The notes under the pieces are model-generated. The model saw nothing but the letters and a program-made list of their open reading frames with translations, did no database searches and had not been told where the DNA came from. DNA of 64,000 bases from Rhodobacter sp. (GTDB lineage: Bacteria > Pseudomonadota > Alphaproteobacteria > Rhodobacterales > Rhodobacteraceae): the NCBI GenBank assembly GCA_027490955.1, contig JAIXXB010000019.1, positions 124,001 to 188,000 of the forward strand. Reading direction: 5' to 3'. Of the stretch, positions 63,692 to 64,000 are shown piece by piece. The first letter of the stretch is position 1. Each line of letters starts with the position of its first letter. The position numbers and the translations under genes are program-made.

Positions 63692-64000
63692 TCAGGATAA
63701 ATGCGCGCGCATGGCGGCGATGACCATGGCATGATCTTCAAGTTGCGGCAGGCCAGACACAGTGACTACAGCCACAACTCCAACCCCTGCCACCACCACG
63801 GGCACAGCGCCGCCGTGATCGGCATATTCCGCATTGGACAGGCCATTGCCAAGCAGGTCTTGCCCCTTTTCGCGGTGCGCGCAGCCTACCTCGAGCGAGG
63901 ATTTTCCATACATCAGCGCGACATTGCTTTTGCGCCATGCCCATTTGTCATTCAGCGGGGCCGAACCTTGCAAGGCGGCATGAAACAGGGTGCGGTCGGG
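63692..64000 (-). CDS. Heme-degrading/binding-domain protein (HbpS/UPF0303-like), N-terminus beyond window
   Basis: The C-terminal 102 residues of a UPF0303/HbpS-type protein: PDRTLFHAALQGSAPLNDKW, SNVALMYGKSSLEVGCAHRE, GLSNAEYADHGGAVPVVVAG and AVVTVSGLPQLEDHAMVIAA. Relatives bind heme or are annotated as heme-degrading-domain proteins, with unclear physiology. The start lies to the right of the window, so length and operon context are not visible. Confidence 0.82.
   Translation of the reverse strand, partial: PDRTLFHAALQGSAPLNDKWAWRKSNVALMYGKSSLEVGCAHREKGQDLLGNGLSNAEYADHGGAVPVVVAGVGVVAVVTVSGLPQLEDHAMVIAAMRAHLS

Overview
This 64 kb window is chromosomal DNA of an alphaproteobacterium, most likely of the order Rhodobacterales (Rhodobacteraceae/Paracoccaceae). 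The evidence is a high-GC, gene-dense layout and marker neighbourhoods that I recognise from this group: accB-accC-aat-DUF2155-mlaD-NDUFA12, clpP-clpX, purA-DUF2842, trpE with a YibQ-type gene next to trpGD, and an ScfR-type regulator. There are about 62 protein genes, three tRNAs (Pro-TGG, Cys-GCA, Gly-GCC), a dispersed hairpin-rich intergenic repeat in four copies, and no insertion sequence, prophage or CRISPR array that I can see. The first gene (trpD) and the last (a heme-binding/degrading-domain protein) run off the window.

Layout. 1-6.5 kb: trpG-trpD on the minus strand; divergent yibQ-like, ppiD-like and trpE on the plus strand. 6.5-12.4 kb: a serine-cycle module (sga, malyl-CoA lyase, malate-CoA ligase mtkA and mtkB) with a divergent ScfR/XRE regulator. 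12.4-19.3 kb: an aminotransferase, a DUF2127 membrane protein, gpt, two LysE exporters around a small HTH/4-TM gene pair, fabI, pdxH, a two-domain cold-shock protein and a DUF192 protein. 19.4-25.8 kb: tRNA-Pro, an exported subtilase, selO, an XRE-cupin regulator, kbl-tdh, then tRNA-Cys and tRNA-Gly. 25.8-34.6 kb: a DegT aminotransferase, a gamma-glutamyl-amine type operon (two glutamine-synthetase-like ligases, a class I amidotransferase, an FAD oxidoreductase), and an rlmJ-terB-PhnD-like operon. 34.7-37.6 kb: an HdeA-like protein, a PAP2 phosphatase and pyrG. 37.8-46.2 kb: a self-contained sugar-uptake island (binding protein, two permeases, a 62-residue membrane protein, two ATPases, single-chain dihydroxyacetone-type kinase) with a divergent LacI regulator and twin perfect 16-bp palindromes. 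46.3-64 kb: mostly housekeeping genes (secG, purA, thiN, clpPX, ridA, NDUFA12, mlaD, aat, accBC), then reductive pyrimidine catabolism (preT-preA) with a convergent RutR-like regulator.

How the genes work together. The sga-mcl-mtkAB operon turns malate and CoA into acetyl-CoA and glyoxylate, and passes the glyoxylate to glycine with serine as donor: half of the serine cycle. The island at 37.8-46.2 kb imports a small polyol or ketose and phosphorylates it. It has no dehydrogenase or isomerase, so a compound the kinase can use directly, such as dihydroxyacetone or a tetrulose, is the simplest guess. It lies between secG and pyrG, which are commonly neighbours in alphaproteobacteria, suggesting acquisition or rearrangement.

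The items most worth a second look are this kinase/ABC island with its operators, the ScfR-controlled serine-cycle module, the threonine dehydrogenase lacking all four structural-zinc cysteines, the four-copy intergenic hairpin repeat that abuts stop codons, a 60-bp imperfect palindrome at 19.6 kb, and a 28-residue membrane microprotein at 63.5 kb. No clearly new defence, secretion or biosynthetic system is visible.
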